DNA of 64,000 nucleotides from Streptomyces sp. A 4/2 (GCF_940670765.1 NZ_CALNVW010000019.1:310001-374000); one strand, 5' to 3'. Positions 1 through 8,884 are shown, counted from the first letter of the stretch. Made by a program: numbers and translations. The notes: a model not told the origin generated them from the letters alone.

Positions 1-423
1 GACTGGTTCGCGTCCTGGCCGGTCCCCTTCGCGACGCTCGCCGACGTCCGGAAGTGGTTCGGCGAGGACGATCCCTGGGTGGAGCGCCCGAACCCGGCCA
101 GGGGCGAGTTCTTCGCCGAGGTCATGGCCGAGCAGGCCGACGGCTGGCGCCCCGTGTTCTCCCCCCGCCAGATGCTGAAGTCCCGCGAGACCTGGGTCTT
201 CGACGCGCACTGGGAGGAGCTGGCCCAGGTCCGGTGCCCGGCCCTGGTGGTCCGTGGCCTGGACGGTGAGCTGGGCCGCGCGGAGTCCCAGGAGATGGTC
301 CGGGTGCTGACCCGCGGTGAGTACGCGGAGGTGGCGGACGCGGCCCACCTGGTCCACTACGACCAGCCCGACGCCTGGCGCGCCGCGATAGAGCCGTTCC
401 TGGACGCGGTGGCCGTGAAGTAG
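1..423 (+). CDS. alpha/beta hydrolase, C-terminal part only
   Basis: The frame is already open at base 1, so only the last 140 residues are present; it ends with TAG at 421-423. The late strand with CPALVVRGLDGE matches the part of the alpha/beta hydrolase fold that carries the catalytic acid, and DAAHLVHYDQPDAW matches the loop with the catalytic histidine (HLV-H region) near the C-terminus. The nucleophile elbow lies upstream of the window and cannot be checked. Substrate is unknown. The family assignment rests on this C-terminal pattern only. Confidence 0.75.
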   Translation, partial: DWFASWPVPFATLADVRKWFGEDDPWVERPNPARGEFFAEVMAEQADGWRPVFSPRQMLKSRETWVFDAHWEELAQVRCPALVVRGLDGELGRAESQEMVRVLTRGEYAEVADAAHLVHYDQPDAWRAAIEPFLDAVAVK

Positions 424-438
424 TCCCGGGGCGACCGT

Positions 439-536
439 GACCGACGGACCGACGGACCGACGGACCGACCGGCCGACGGACCGACCGGCCGACGGACCGA
501 CCGGCCGACGGACCGACCGGCCGACGGACCGACCGA
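439..536. repeat. short tandem repeat between convergent genes
   Basis: The gap between the hydrolase stop and the ABC permease stop is built from 8-base GACCGACG-like units that expand into about four copies of a 16-base unit, GACCGGCCGACGGACC. It is non-coding, and looks like replication slippage in high-GC sequence. Copy number would be expected to vary between strains. Confidence 0.85.
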
Positions 537-545
537 CCCCCGGTG

Positions 546-565
546 CCGTCAGCCCTTGCTGACGG
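546..565. terminator. possible hairpin at the ABC permease stop
   Basis: CCGTCAG and CTGACGG form a 7-bp perfect stem around a 6-base loop. The stop codon of the minus-strand permease gene (549-551) lies in the first arm. A termination role is inferred from position between convergent genes; there is no T-run. Confidence 0.35.
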
Positions 566-2183
566 CCGTCAGGATCTCCGGGAGCCGGGAGGCCGCCTGC
601 GGTGCGGCCACCCGCAGGCCGGCCCAGGCGGCCAGCGCGCCGTACCCGGTGCCCACCGGCAGCAGGATCCACAGCAACGGCTCGTTGCCCGTGGTGTGCA
701 GCGTGATCAGCAGGACGATCACCGGGGAGCAGAGCAGCGACGCCGAGACCATGCCGCCGAAGATGGAGATCCAGGCGAGGCCCGCCTGGCCGGGGGCCAC
801 GTTCTTGTGGGCGTTGTCCTGGGGGATCGAGTACGGGAAGCGCGCCGAGGTCACGGCGCCCGTCGCCAGCATCGCGCCGAGCAGCGCGAAGGCCAGGCCC
901 ATCGCCTCCGGCAGCGCCCGCCAGTCGCCGAGCAGCCCGGCCGTGACGACGGTGACCAGGGCGGTGTACGGGAGGGTGACCACGAGCAACGCCAGTGCCC
1001 GCGAACGCAGTTCGGTGTAGGCGTCCTGCGGGGTGGAGATCGTCTGCGCGACCATCCAGAACGCCGAGGTGTCCTGGCCGAACTGGTTGTACATCTGGAT
1101 GCCGAGCATCCCCGACGCGAAGCAGGAGAAGTAGATCGACCCGCTGCCCTGGACCGCGTTGAGGACCGGGACGATCAGCCCGATCGCGAGCGATGCGATC
1201 CAGGCGGCCTTGGTCTTCGGGTCGCGCCAGATGTAGCGCAGGGTACGCAGCATCACGGTGCCGGTACGCCCCTCCGGGAGGAAGCGGGAGAGGCCCGCCG
1301 CCGACTCCTTGCGGCTCGGTTCGCCCGCCGCGATCGTCGAGCCGTCCGGGGACGTCATCAGCCGGACCAGGGTGCGCTGCCAGGCGAGGAGGAGCACCAC
1401 CAGGGCCGCGGCGGCGATGAGGAGTTGGGCGGCGGCCTGCCCGTACGAGCCGCGGCCCGCCGAGTCCACCGCGCCGATCGCGGACGCCGGTGGCAGCCAC
1501 CGCACCACGTCCCCGGCCGGGTCGAGCGCGGAGAGCCCGCCCGCCCTGCCGAGCCGCTGGACGCCGAAGTTGACCGCCTGGATGCCCACCGCGATGACCA
1601 GGCCGCTCAGTACGGCCAGATCGCGGCCCTTGCGCGAGGTGAGCAGCCGGACGTTGGCCGCCGCGACCGTCCGGGCCAGCGCCACACAGACCAGCACCGT
1701 GAGGGGCACCGCGACCACCGCCACCACCGCGCCCGCCGGGCCCGTCGCCACCGCGACGGCCGAGCCCAGGACGAGGCAGAGCGTGAACAGCGGGCCGATG
1801 CCCACGAGTGAGGTGACGAGCAGCGCCCGTACCAGCGGTTCGGGGCGCAGCGGCAGCATCACCAGACGGCTGGGGTCCAGCGTCTCGTCGCCGCCGGGGA
1901 AGAAGAGCGGCATCGCCGACCAGCCCACCGCCAGGACGGTGACGAGGATGACGGTCAGGGTGCCCGCGTGGGCGTTGCCGTGCAGGGCGATCAGCCCGAG
2001 GAGCAGCAGCACGGCGAGGAACAGTGCGAGCACCACCGAGGCGAGGTACGCGGCCCGGCGGCCCGACGACTGGCGCAGGCCGTTGCGCAGCAGCGACAGC
2101 TTGAGCCGGACGAAGACGGCGGTGAGGGGTTCGGCGGGTTGCTGGACGGTCGGCCCGGCGGGCGCGACCGGGGCCGCGGTCAT
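549..2183 (-). CDS. ABC exporter permease
   Basis: Membrane subunit of an ABC exporter, 544 residues. After a charged cytoplasmic N-terminus (about residues 1-44) come roughly twelve hydrophobic segments; the first, near residues 45-67, includes ALFLAVLLLLGLIAL. A cytoplasmic stretch around residues 290-310 separates two membrane halves, as in large ABC-2-like exporter permeases. The start overlaps the stop of the upstream ATPase gene by four bases (ATGA, 2180-2183), so translation is probably coupled and the two proteins form one transporter. The cargo cannot be told from the sequence; actinobacterial relatives are usually annotated only as transporters. Confidence 0.85.
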   Translation of the reverse strand: MTAAPVAPAGPTVQQPAEPLTAVFVRLKLSLLRNGLRQSSGRRAAYLASVVLALFLAVLLLLGLIALHGNAHAGTLTVILVTVLAVGWSAMPLFFPGGDETLDPSRLVMLPLRPEPLVRALLVTSLVGIGPLFTLCLVLGSAVAVATGPAGAVVAVVAVPLTVLVCVALARTVAAANVRLLTSRKGRDLAVLSGLVIAVGIQAVNFGVQRLGRAGGLSALDPAGDVVRWLPPASAIGAVDSAGRGSYGQAAAQLLIAAAALVVLLLAWQRTLVRLMTSPDGSTIAAGEPSRKESAAGLSRFLPEGRTGTVMLRTLRYIWRDPKTKAAWIASLAIGLIVPVLNAVQGSGSIYFSCFASGMLGIQMYNQFGQDTSAFWMVAQTISTPQDAYTELRSRALALLVVTLPYTALVTVVTAGLLGDWRALPEAMGLAFALLGAMLATGAVTSARFPYSIPQDNAHKNVAPGQAGLAWISIFGGMVSASLLCSPVIVLLITLHTTGNEPLLWILLPVGTGYGALAAWAGLRVAAPQAASRLPEILTAVSKG

Positions 2184-2956
2184 CGGGGGCCACCGCCCAG
2201 CCAGTCGAGGCTGTCCCCGGTGTTCCTGCCGTGCGCGCCGACCAGTTCCAGAAAGGCCTGCTGGAGCGAGGGGGCGGCCCCGCGCACCTCGGCGAGCGGA
2301 CCCTGCGCGCGGATGCGGCCCGCCGCCATCACCGCCACCCAGTCGCAGAGCGACTCGACCAGCTCCATCACATGGCTGGAGAAGACGACGGTCGCACCGG
2401 AGTGCGTGTAGCGCTCCAGGACGGTGCGGATCGTCTGGGCGGACACCGGGTCGACACCCTCGAACGGCTCGTCCAGGAAGAGCACTTCGGGGTTGTGGAG
2501 CAGCGCGGCGGCCAGCCCGATCTTCTTGCGCATCCCGGTCGAGTAGTCGACGACCAGCTTGTGCTGGGCGCCCGCCAGGTCCAGTACGTCCAGCAGCTGG
2601 GTCGCCCGTTTGTCGACCTCGGTGCCGGGCAGACCGCGCAACCGCCCGCTGTACGCGAGGAGTTCACGTCCGGAGAGGCGCTCGAACAGCCGCAGCCCCT
2701 CGGGCAGTACGCCGATCCGGGACTTGACCGCGACCGGGTCCTGCCAGACGTCGTGACCCGCCACCTCGATGGTGCCCTGATCGGGCCGGAGCAGCCCGGT
2801 CACCATGGACAGGGTGGTGGTCTTGCCCGCGCCGTTCGGCCCGACCAGACCGATGAACTGGCCTGCGGGCAGTTCGAGATCGATCCCGGCGACCGCGATC
2901 TGTTCCCCGAACCGCTTCCACAGTCCCTCTACCCGTACGGCTGCCTGGTCCGGCAT
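2180..2956 (-). CDS. ABC transporter ATP-binding protein
   Basis: Cytoplasmic ATPase that powers the permease encoded immediately downstream. The 258-residue protein shows Walker A GPNGAGKTT (39-47), signature STGMRKK (139-145, a CcmA/NatA-like variant), Walker B VLFLDEP (158-164) and the switch histidine in FSSH (194). All catalytic residues are present. It is the first gene of a two-gene operon, with the ATG at 2954-2956 and a purine-rich stretch upstream. The length is normal for an exporter ATPase of the CcmA/ABC-2 type. The substrate is unknown. Confidence 0.93.
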   Translation of the reverse strand: MPDQAAVRVEGLWKRFGEQIAVAGIDLELPAGQFIGLVGPNGAGKTTTLSMVTGLLRPDQGTIEVAGHDVWQDPVAVKSRIGVLPEGLRLFERLSGRELLAYSGRLRGLPGTEVDKRATQLLDVLDLAGAQHKLVVDYSTGMRKKIGLAAALLHNPEVLFLDEPFEGVDPVSAQTIRTVLERYTHSGATVVFSSHVMELVESLCDWVAVMAAGRIRAQGPLAEVRGAAPSLQQAFLELVGAHGRNTGDSLDWLGGGPR

Positions 2957-3060
2957 GGTGCAGCGCCTCTCGGAGTCCCAGCTCTTGGGGCCACCCTACG
3001 GGCGGACGCTGCACGACCCGGCGTTCCCGGGCGGTCGGACCCGTTGCGGGAGGGCAGGTC

Positions 3061-3753
3061 CTACGCGCGGCGGTCCCGTGTCTCCTGGCCGCAGGCGTAC
3101 GCGAGCGGGCCGGTCAGCTCGTCCGCGTCCGGCAGCCAGCGGTTGGCGGCCGTCGGGCGGCGCACCCACTGCACCGCGCCGCCCGCCCCGACCCGGGTCG
3201 GCGGCGCCGCCAGGAAGCCGCCCTCGCCCCGCACCGTGAGGTCGATCGCCGCCGGGTCCCAGCCCAACCTCCGTACCAGGAACGGCACTTTGGCGCCGGT
3301 GCCGGGAAGTACGAAGAACTGCATCCGGCGGTCGGGCGTGCGGGTGACCGGACCGAGCGTCACCTCCATGCGTTCCATCCGCGCCAACGCCAGGAATCCG
3401 GCCGTCTCGGGGACGTCGACGGCGTCGAAGGCCCGCCCGGTCGGCAGCAGTACGGAGGCCGTCGGCTGCTCGGACCACTGGGCGCGGGCGACGACGGCGC
3501 TGCCGGTCGCCTGCGCCGCCCAGTCGGGGCGCGTGGGGTGCGCGCCGGGCGCGGAACACCCCGTATCGGCGCAGGAGCACCGTTCGACACCCTCTTTCGC
3601 CACCAGCCAGGTGCCGGAGAGCACGTCCCAGTGCCGTTGTTCGGCGTACCGTACGGCGGTGTCCAGCAGCGTTTCTCCGCGCTGCCCGGGGATCTGTGCG
3701 GCTTCCGTGCCCGTGGTGGTGTCATTCACGTTCAGCTCAACTCCCGCTGTCAC
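3061..3753 (-). CDS. prim-pol domain protein (bifunctional DNA primase/polymerase N-terminal family)
   Basis: A 230-residue single-domain protein of the archaeo-eukaryotic primase-polymerase type found as a stand-alone gene in many Streptomyces. The order of elements fits the family: an N-terminal helix with LLDTAVRYAEQRHWDVLSG, a small cysteine cluster (CSCADTGC) next to GAHPTRPDW, and the acidic motif FDAVDVPE that should hold metal ligands. No helicase domain follows, unlike plasmid replication proteins, so a chromosomal role in repair or regulation is more likely than replication initiation, but the actual role is unknown. It is transcribed divergently from the NsdA-like gene across a 246-bp gap with a strong dyad. 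A GTG nine codons downstream is an alternative start. Confidence 0.8.
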   Translation of the reverse strand: MTAGVELNVNDTTTGTEAAQIPGQRGETLLDTAVRYAEQRHWDVLSGTWLVAKEGVERCSCADTGCSAPGAHPTRPDWAAQATGSAVVARAQWSEQPTASVLLPTGRAFDAVDVPETAGFLALARMERMEVTLGPVTRTPDRRMQFFVLPGTGAKVPFLVRRLGWDPAAIDLTVRGEGGFLAAPPTRVGAGGAVQWVRRPTAANRWLPDADELTGPLAYACGQETRDRRA

Positions 3754-3892
3754 CCGGGGTTACGGGCGCACCGCACCCGTCGCGGGGGCGGGCTCCCGGC
3801 ATATGGGGCGCATGGAGGCACGAACGGGGGCGCGTACGCGAATGCACCCCGCGAGCGGGTATCCATGCCGATGTCCATCTGCGGGGGTGCAC

Positions 3893-3933
3893 GGAGAATG
3901 CCGGGATTACTCCCGCTTTTCAGCGCATTCTCC
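3893..3933. promoter_or_regulatory. nested inverted repeats between divergent genes
   Basis: Perfect 9-bp arms GGAGAATGC (3893-3901) and GCATTCTCC (3925-3933) are separated by 23 bp. Inside lies a second dyad, CGGGA-TTAC-TCCCG (3902-3915). The position in the divergent gap suggests an operator or a paired binding site. The factor is unknown. Confidence 0.5.
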
Positions 3934-3999
3934 CGACATTTGCCGGGCAGTGATCAGCCTGACCGCATCATTGATCGCCGCACGTCTCAGGGGGTACTC

Positions 4000-5388
4000 A
4001 TGGCCGCCAGGCCTCTCGTCGCCCGCCAGCCGAACGAACGGCTGCAGACACTCATCCAGGAAGCGGGCTGCTCGAACGCGGGCCTCGCCCGCCGCGTCAA
4101 CATGGTCGGCGCGGAACGCGGTATCGATCTCCGTTACGACAAGACGTCCGTCGCGCGATGGCTGCGCGGGCAGCAGCCCCGGGGCCGGGCACCGGGCGTC
4201 ATCGCCGAAGCGCTGGGCCGCAAGCTCACCCGTACGGTCACGATCGACGAGATCGGCATGGCCGACGGCAAGAACCTCGCGTCCGGCGTCGGGCTCCACT
4301 TCGCGCCGACGGTGATCGGTGCGATCGAGCAGGTCTGCGAGTTGTGGCGCAGCGACGTGGGGCGCCGGGACTTCCTCTCGGGTTCCACGGTCGCCGCTTC
4401 GGCGCTGGTCGAGCCGAGCCGCGACTGGCTGATCACCGGCGCGGACCCACAGGTGGCGCGGGCCGCCGGGGCGCGGGTCGGCAGGTCGGACGTCGAGGCG
4501 GTGCGGGCCACGACCGCCGCGCTCACCGAACTCGACCACCGTTTCGGCAGCGGACATGTGCGCCCGATCGTCGTCCACTACCTGAACAGTGTGGTGTCCG
4601 GGCTGCTGGCCGGTTCGTACCGGGACGGGGTGGGCCGGGAGTTGTTCGGCGCGGTCGCCCGGCTGACCGAACTCGCCGGGTACATGGCGGTCGACACGGG
4701 CCAGCCCGGACTTGCCCAGCGCTACTACATCCAGGCCCTGCGGCTGGCCCAGGCGGCGGGCGACCGCGGTTACGGGGGATATGTGCTGGCCGCCTCGATG
4801 AGCCATCTCGCGGCCCAGCTGGGCAACCCGCGCGAGATCGCCCAACTGGCGCGGGCCGCCCAGGAGGGCGCGCGCGGGCGGGTCACGTCCCGTGTGGAGT
4901 CGATGTTCTACGCGGCGGAGGCGCGCGGTCACGCGCTGATGGGTGACGCCCGTACGACCCAGGCGGTGGCGGCCCAGGCGCTCGCCGCGATGGACCGCGC
5001 CGAGTCCGGCAAGGAATCCGGCGACGACCCGGAGTGGATCACCCACTTCGATCCCGCGTACCTGGCCGACGAACTGGCCCACTGCCACCGCGATCTCGGC
5101 CAGGGCGCGGCGGGTGTCCGGCGTGCGGAGGAGGCTCTGGCCGGCCTCCCGGTGACCAAGACCCGCCGCAGGGCGATCGGCCTGGTGCTGCTGGCGACGG
5201 CGCACGTCCAGGAACGAGAGGTGGAGGAGGCCTGCCGGACGGGGACGCGGGCGGTGGAGCTGCTGAGCACGGTGCGCTCGCACCGGGGGGCGGACTATCT
5301 GGACGATCTGCGGGAGCGGCTGGAACCGTTCGGGGAGGAGAAGTCGGTGCGGGAACTGGGGGCGCGGATGGAGATCCAGGCGGCGTAG
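4000..5388 (+). CDS. NsdA-like transcriptional regulator with TPR-type C-terminus
   Basis: A 462-residue regulator of the Streptomyces family that includes NsdA, a negative regulator of sporulation and antibiotic production. Residues about 8-70 look like a helix-turn-helix region (SNAGLARRV then TSVARWLRG), followed by a family-typical segment with RRDFLSGSTVAASAL near residue 125. The rest is helical and repeat-like (for example LAQAAGDRGYGGYVLAAS, then LAQLARAAQEGA), consistent with tetratricopeptide repeats for protein contacts. ATG 4000 was chosen because MAARPLVARQPNERLQ starts the conserved region, although the frame stays open upstream. It lies divergent from the prim-pol gene. NsdA itself is one paralogue of several in each genome, so no symbol is given. 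Confidence 0.75.
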   Translation: MAARPLVARQPNERLQTLIQEAGCSNAGLARRVNMVGAERGIDLRYDKTSVARWLRGQQPRGRAPGVIAEALGRKLTRTVTIDEIGMADGKNLASGVGLHFAPTVIGAIEQVCELWRSDVGRRDFLSGSTVAASALVEPSRDWLITGADPQVARAAGARVGRSDVEAVRATTAALTELDHRFGSGHVRPIVVHYLNSVVSGLLAGSYRDGVGRELFGAVARLTELAGYMAVDTGQPGLAQRYYIQALRLAQAAGDRGYGGYVLAASMSHLAAQLGNPREIAQLARAAQEGARGRVTSRVESMFYAAEARGHALMGDARTTQAVAAQALAAMDRAESGKESGDDPEWITHFDPAYLADELAHCHRDLGQGAAGVRRAEEALAGLPVTKTRRRAIGLVLLATAHVQEREVEEACRTGTRAVELLSTVRSHRGADYLDDLRERLEPFGEEKSVRELGARMEIQAA

Positions 5389-5627
5389 CGGTTGTCCGGG
5401 ACCGCGCCGGGAACGGGGGCGGGAACGGGGGCGGTGGGCGGCCATCGACCGGACAGGTCCTGGACCCGGCCGGTGGCCGTCGTCGATCTCCGGGTGACCA
5501 CCTGGTGGGGGCGGGAGGGAACAAGCCACGCGAAGCGCCCGCCCGCCTCCACCGCCCCCATATCAGCGCCCCGCACGGCCCATGTGTTACATCCCACACC
5601 CCGGTCCGGCGCCCCGTGGCAGACGCG

Positions 5628-5653
5628 TCGGTTCACCCGGTAGCGTGAACCGA
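5628..5653. promoter_or_regulatory. dyad overlapping a probable -10 box
   Basis: Perfect 9-bp arms TCGGTTCAC (5628-5636) and GTGAACCGA (5645-5653) are separated by 8 bp. The hexamer TAGCGT at 5641-5646 is a plausible -10 element, 35 bp before the GTG of the Q-rich membrane protein gene. A repressor bound here would cover the promoter. The rest of the 299-bp gap (5389-5687) holds G-rich low-complexity sequence and no gene. Confidence 0.5.
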
Positions 5654-5687
5654 CGATTCCGTAGGTCCACGTGCAGTAGGAGTCCCG

Positions 5688-7328
5688 GTGACGCAGAACG
5701 GACAGGGCGACGAGCCGCAGCTTCCCGCTGTACGGCGCGCGCACGAAGGTGTCGTACTGCCCTCGGACGGAAGTGGGCCGTGGGTGCCCGAGGTTGCCGG
5801 TGAGCACACGGTGCCCGCCGGTGGGCAGCCGTGGGGTCAGCCCTGGGGGCCGCAGGACGCGCAGGCGCTGCCGCCGCAGCAGATACCGGCGCAACAGCCG
5901 CAGTCCCAGCCGTACATGCAGTCGCCCCACCAGCCTCAGGCGCTGTCCCAGCCCCACCAGCCTCAGGCGCTGCCGCAGGCGCAGCAGCCGCAGCAGCACC
6001 TCCCGCAGCCGCAGCAGCACCTCCCGCAGCAGCCGCAGCAGCCGCAGCAGCACCTGCCGTACCAGGCCCCTCAGGCCCCTCAGGCCCCCCAGGCGCAGCC
6101 GATGCCGCAGATGCAGCACCCGATGCACCCGCAGGCGCAGCCGCAATCGCCTTCGTACGCCCAGCCGTTGCCTCCCGAGGCCGTTCCCGGAATGGGAATG
6201 GGGCTGGGGCTGGGGGACAGCGACGCCACCCAGTTCATCGCGCCCATCTCCGTACCGCCCGAGAGCCCGGCGGAATCGACGCAGTTCCTCGGCCACCACC
6301 CGCAGCCCGGCGCGGCCCCCGGTTCGGACGCCGACGCGACGCAGTTCCTGCCGCCCGTCCCGGCCGCGCCCGCCGCCGCTCCGTACGACATCAGGCCGGG
6401 CGCCCCCGAGGACCGCGTGCCGCCCGCCGAGTTCGACAGCCTCTTCCGTTCGGACGCCGCGTCCGGCCCGCAAGCGGCGGGTGAGACACAGCAGTTGCCG
6501 GTCTTCGACGCGCAGCAGCCGTACGGGAACGACCGCCCGGGGAACGGCCCGGCAGGGAACGGCCCGGGGAACGGCCGGGGGAACGCCCCGTACGGCAACG
6601 GTGCGTACGGGCAGCAGCCCCCGCCTCCGCCGCAGCAGCAGTACGCCCCGCAGCCCCCGCCGCCCGGCTCCCGCGCCGCCGCCGGCGCGGACCGGCGCAG
6701 GTCCTCCCGGGTGCCCCTCATCGCCGCGGCCGTCGTCGGTATCGCCGTCGTGGGGCTGGGAGTGGGCGCACTGCTCAGTGGCGGCGGTTCGGACACCAAG
6801 GACGACAAGCAGCCCGCGGCCTCCACCGAGACCGCGGCGTCGAAGCCCGCGCAGGCCGCCGAGGACCCCGCGAAGGCGCAGGCGGTCGCGCTCGACAAGC
6901 TCCTCGCCGACAGCAACAGCAGCCGCTCCGCGGTGATCGCGGCGGTCGCCCACATCAACTCCTGCCAGAACCTGGACCAGGCGGAGCAGGACCTGAGCGG
7001 CGCGGCGAAGCAGCGGCACTCGCTGGTGACCCGGCTGGGCGCCCTCTCGGTCGACCAGCTCCCGGACCACGCGCAGTTGACGTCCTCCCTCACCACGGCG
7101 TGGAACGCGTCGGCCACCGCGGACGAGCAGTACGCCGCGTGGGCCCGCAACGTCGCGGACAAGGGCAAGAAGGGCTGCAAGCACGGCCGCGCCAAGCGGA
7201 CCGAGGCGGCGGGCCGGGGCGACGCGGCCAGTGGTCAGGCGACCGCGGCGAAGAAGCAGGCGTCGGGCCTGTGGAACACCATCGCGGAGAAGTACAGCCT
7301 GACGACGCGCAGGGTCGACCAGCTCTGA
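5688..7328 (+). CDS. Q/P-rich single-pass membrane protein with TQF motifs
   Basis: A 546-residue protein with no recognised enzyme domain. Residues about 48-145 are low-complexity (Q, P, A, H). Three similar motifs follow: DATQF at residue 179, ESTQF at 196 and DATQF at 216. A G/N/P/Y-rich linker leads to one membrane span near 342-364 (LIAAAVVGIAVVGLGVGALL). The last 180 residues are charged, alanine-rich and helical, with two cysteines (SCQNL and KGCKHG), and probably lie outside the cell. Start is GTG 5688 with TAGGAG upstream. Related Streptomyces membrane proteins carry similar TQ repeats; they might be kinase targets read by FHA domains, but that is inference. Confidence 0.75.
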   Translation: MTQNGQGDEPQLPAVRRAHEGVVLPSDGSGPWVPEVAGEHTVPAGGQPWGQPWGPQDAQALPPQQIPAQQPQSQPYMQSPHQPQALSQPHQPQALPQAQQPQQHLPQPQQHLPQQPQQPQQHLPYQAPQAPQAPQAQPMPQMQHPMHPQAQPQSPSYAQPLPPEAVPGMGMGLGLGDSDATQFIAPISVPPESPAESTQFLGHHPQPGAAPGSDADATQFLPPVPAAPAAAPYDIRPGAPEDRVPPAEFDSLFRSDAASGPQAAGETQQLPVFDAQQPYGNDRPGNGPAGNGPGNGRGNAPYGNGAYGQQPPPPPQQQYAPQPPPPGSRAAAGADRRRSSRVPLIAAAVVGIAVVGLGVGALLSGGGSDTKDDKQPAASTETAASKPAQAAEDPAKAQAVALDKLLADSNSSRSAVIAAVAHINSCQNLDQAEQDLSGAAKQRHSLVTRLGALSVDQLPDHAQLTSSLTTAWNASATADEQYAAWARNVADKGKKGCKHGRAKRTEAAGRGDAASGQATAAKKQASGLWNTIAEKYSLTTRRVDQL

Positions 7329-7395
7329 CGGTGCCAGGGCCGGCGGAAAGGCCGTAACCCGGCGGGACGGCTCTCGCCCCGGCGGGTGGCCGTCA

Positions 7396-7423
7396 CCCCG
7401 GCGGGACAGTTCACCCGCCGGGG
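7396..7423. terminator. bidirectional hairpin between convergent genes
   Basis: CCCCGGCGGG (7396-7405) and CCCGCCGGGG (7414-7423) form a perfect 10-bp stem with an 8-base loop, midway between the convergent Q-rich protein gene and the lipoprotein gene. Confidence 0.6.
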
Positions 7424-7453
7424 GACAGGACCGCCCCCCGCCGGGCCGGGCCG

Positions 7454-8761
7454 TCACCCGGTGAGTGAGGCTTTCTCCAGCGTCGGCCCCACATCCACCG
7501 CGCCCTTGCGCAGCGCCACCAGCCGCCCCTCGCGCACCACTTGGTACGTCACCTCGCGGTTGACGAGCCGCGGGAAGTCCCGGGACGCCAGCATGTCCTG
7601 GACGCCCCAGCGCAGCGTCGGGGTGAGCCCGCCCGTGCGGACGGCGAGTCCGCCGTCCAGCGCCCGGGTGAGGTCGTCGGCCGTGACGCGGTTCCTGTCG
7701 AGCGACTCGACGGCCTGCTTCAGCGCGGTGTACGCGATCCAGGTGGTCTGCACGCCCGCGTCGGCCGGGTCGAGGCTGTTGTCCCCGAAGGCGTACTCCG
7801 TGATCACGTCCCGCATCGGCTGCCAGCGCGCGTCCGTGGACTCCGGGTACCAGCCGGTGACGTACGCCCCTTCGTAGGGGCCGTTCTTGCCGCCCGTGCT
7901 GTCGACGACGCCCTGCCCGATGCTGCCGAGCACCGAGGCGATCCTGACCTGCTGGCCGGGGCGCTCCAGTCGCCGGAAGGAGTCGAAGAAGGTTTCCGTA
8001 CGGCCGCCGAGCGCCGCCGTCACGCACCCCTTGGCCGCCTGTTCGGCCGCTCCCGCCCGGCCGAGCCGCGCGGGCTCGTCGGGCCCGGCGCCCACCGCCC
8101 GCAGCGCCGCGGCGGCCTGGGCGCCGTACTCGCCCGCGTTCTCGGTGGCCCGGATGTCGGCCGCCGGGGCCTTGCCGGTCTCGGCCAGGCCGGTGTCGAG
8201 GAGGACGGGGAGCTCGTCGCCGTCGACGGTCTCGGGGCGGACCAGCGCGACCCGTTCGCAGTCCCGGGCGAGCTGTTTGCCGTTGCCGGCCAGCAGCGCC
8301 GCCTGGCCGCCGTTGACCGGGTAGGAGAGCGCCGAGCGGAACTCCTCCGTGGAGACGCCGTAGCCGCCGAGGTACGGGATGCCCGCCGCTTCGAGCACCG
8401 GCATGAACGACTGCCCGTAGAGGCTGTACGAGCCGACGACCGCGACCGCGCCCTCGGTGACCGCCCGCCGGGCGCAGGTCCCGGCGGCGATCAGCTCGTT
8501 GCGGTCGTTGCAGGTGATGATCCTCAGCCGGTGCCCGTCGATGCCGCCCCGGGCGTTGACCGCGCGGGCGTACGCCCTCGCCAGGGCGGGCATTCCCGGC
8601 ATGTTCGTCCCGCTGGTGCCCTCGGGTGCCCAGGTCATGACGGTGAGGGGCTCCCGGGAGCCGCCCGAACCGCCCGGCAGTACCCCGCAGCCGGTGAGCG
8701 AGGGGACCACGACGGCGGTGCTGAGTGCGAGGACGGTGAGGAAACGTCGCCAACCGGTCAT
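7454..8761 (-). CDS. solute-binding lipoprotein of the branched-chain amino acid (Leu/Ile/Val) type
   Basis: An extracytoplasmic ligand-binding lipoprotein, 435 residues from ATG 8761. The N-terminus MTGWRRFLTVLAL followed by a hydrophobic stretch and the lipobox LTGC gives a clear lipoprotein signal. The mature part has the type-I periplasmic-binding fold order: ALARAYARAVNARGGIDGHRL, then a cysteine pair in ITCNDRN...AGTCARRAV, then VGSYSLYGQSFMPVLEAAGIPYLG. No ABC permease or ATPase is adjacent, so it may serve as a sensor or be an orphan. A GTG at 8815 would add 18 residues before the signal peptide and is less likely. Confidence 0.85.
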   Translation of the reverse strand: MTGWRRFLTVLALSTAVVVPSLTGCGVLPGGSGGSREPLTVMTWAPEGTSGTNMPGMPALARAYARAVNARGGIDGHRLRIITCNDRNELIAAGTCARRAVTEGAVAVVGSYSLYGQSFMPVLEAAGIPYLGGYGVSTEEFRSALSYPVNGGQAALLAGNGKQLARDCERVALVRPETVDGDELPVLLDTGLAETGKAPAADIRATENAGEYGAQAAAALRAVGAGPDEPARLGRAGAAEQAAKGCVTAALGGRTETFFDSFRRLERPGQQVRIASVLGSIGQGVVDSTGGKNGPYEGAYVTGWYPESTDARWQPMRDVITEYAFGDNSLDPADAGVQTTWIAYTALKQAVESLDRNRVTADDLTRALDGGLAVRTGGLTPTLRWGVQDMLASRDFPRLVNREVTYQVVREGRLVALRKGAVDVGPTLEKASLTG

Positions 8762-8870
8762 GGACCGGAACACTTCCGCCCCAGGGGTAACGCGACGGTG
8801 GTCGGGCCTCGACACAGGGTGACGGCAGGGTGAATTGCGGGGGTCCGACAGGCGCCCCGCGCCAGGAACG

Positions 8871-8884
8871 TACGATCGAAATCG
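8871..8884 (+). promoter_or_regulatory. probable -10 box for a leaderless transcript
   Basis: TACGAT at 8871-8876 is followed seven bases later by GTG 8884. This spacing is typical of Streptomyces leaderless mRNAs that begin at the start codon. No convincing ribosome-binding site precedes the GTG. Confidence 0.45.

Noticed and set aside
439..536. CRISPR-like array
   Set aside because: Units of 8 and 16 bp directly follow each other without spacers; it is a simple tandem repeat.
546..565. CCGTCAG...CTGACGG as a tenth regulon site
   Set aside because: The arm order is reversed relative to the operator (CGTCAG first), the spacing is wrong, and it lies at a gene end, so it is better seen as a hairpin.
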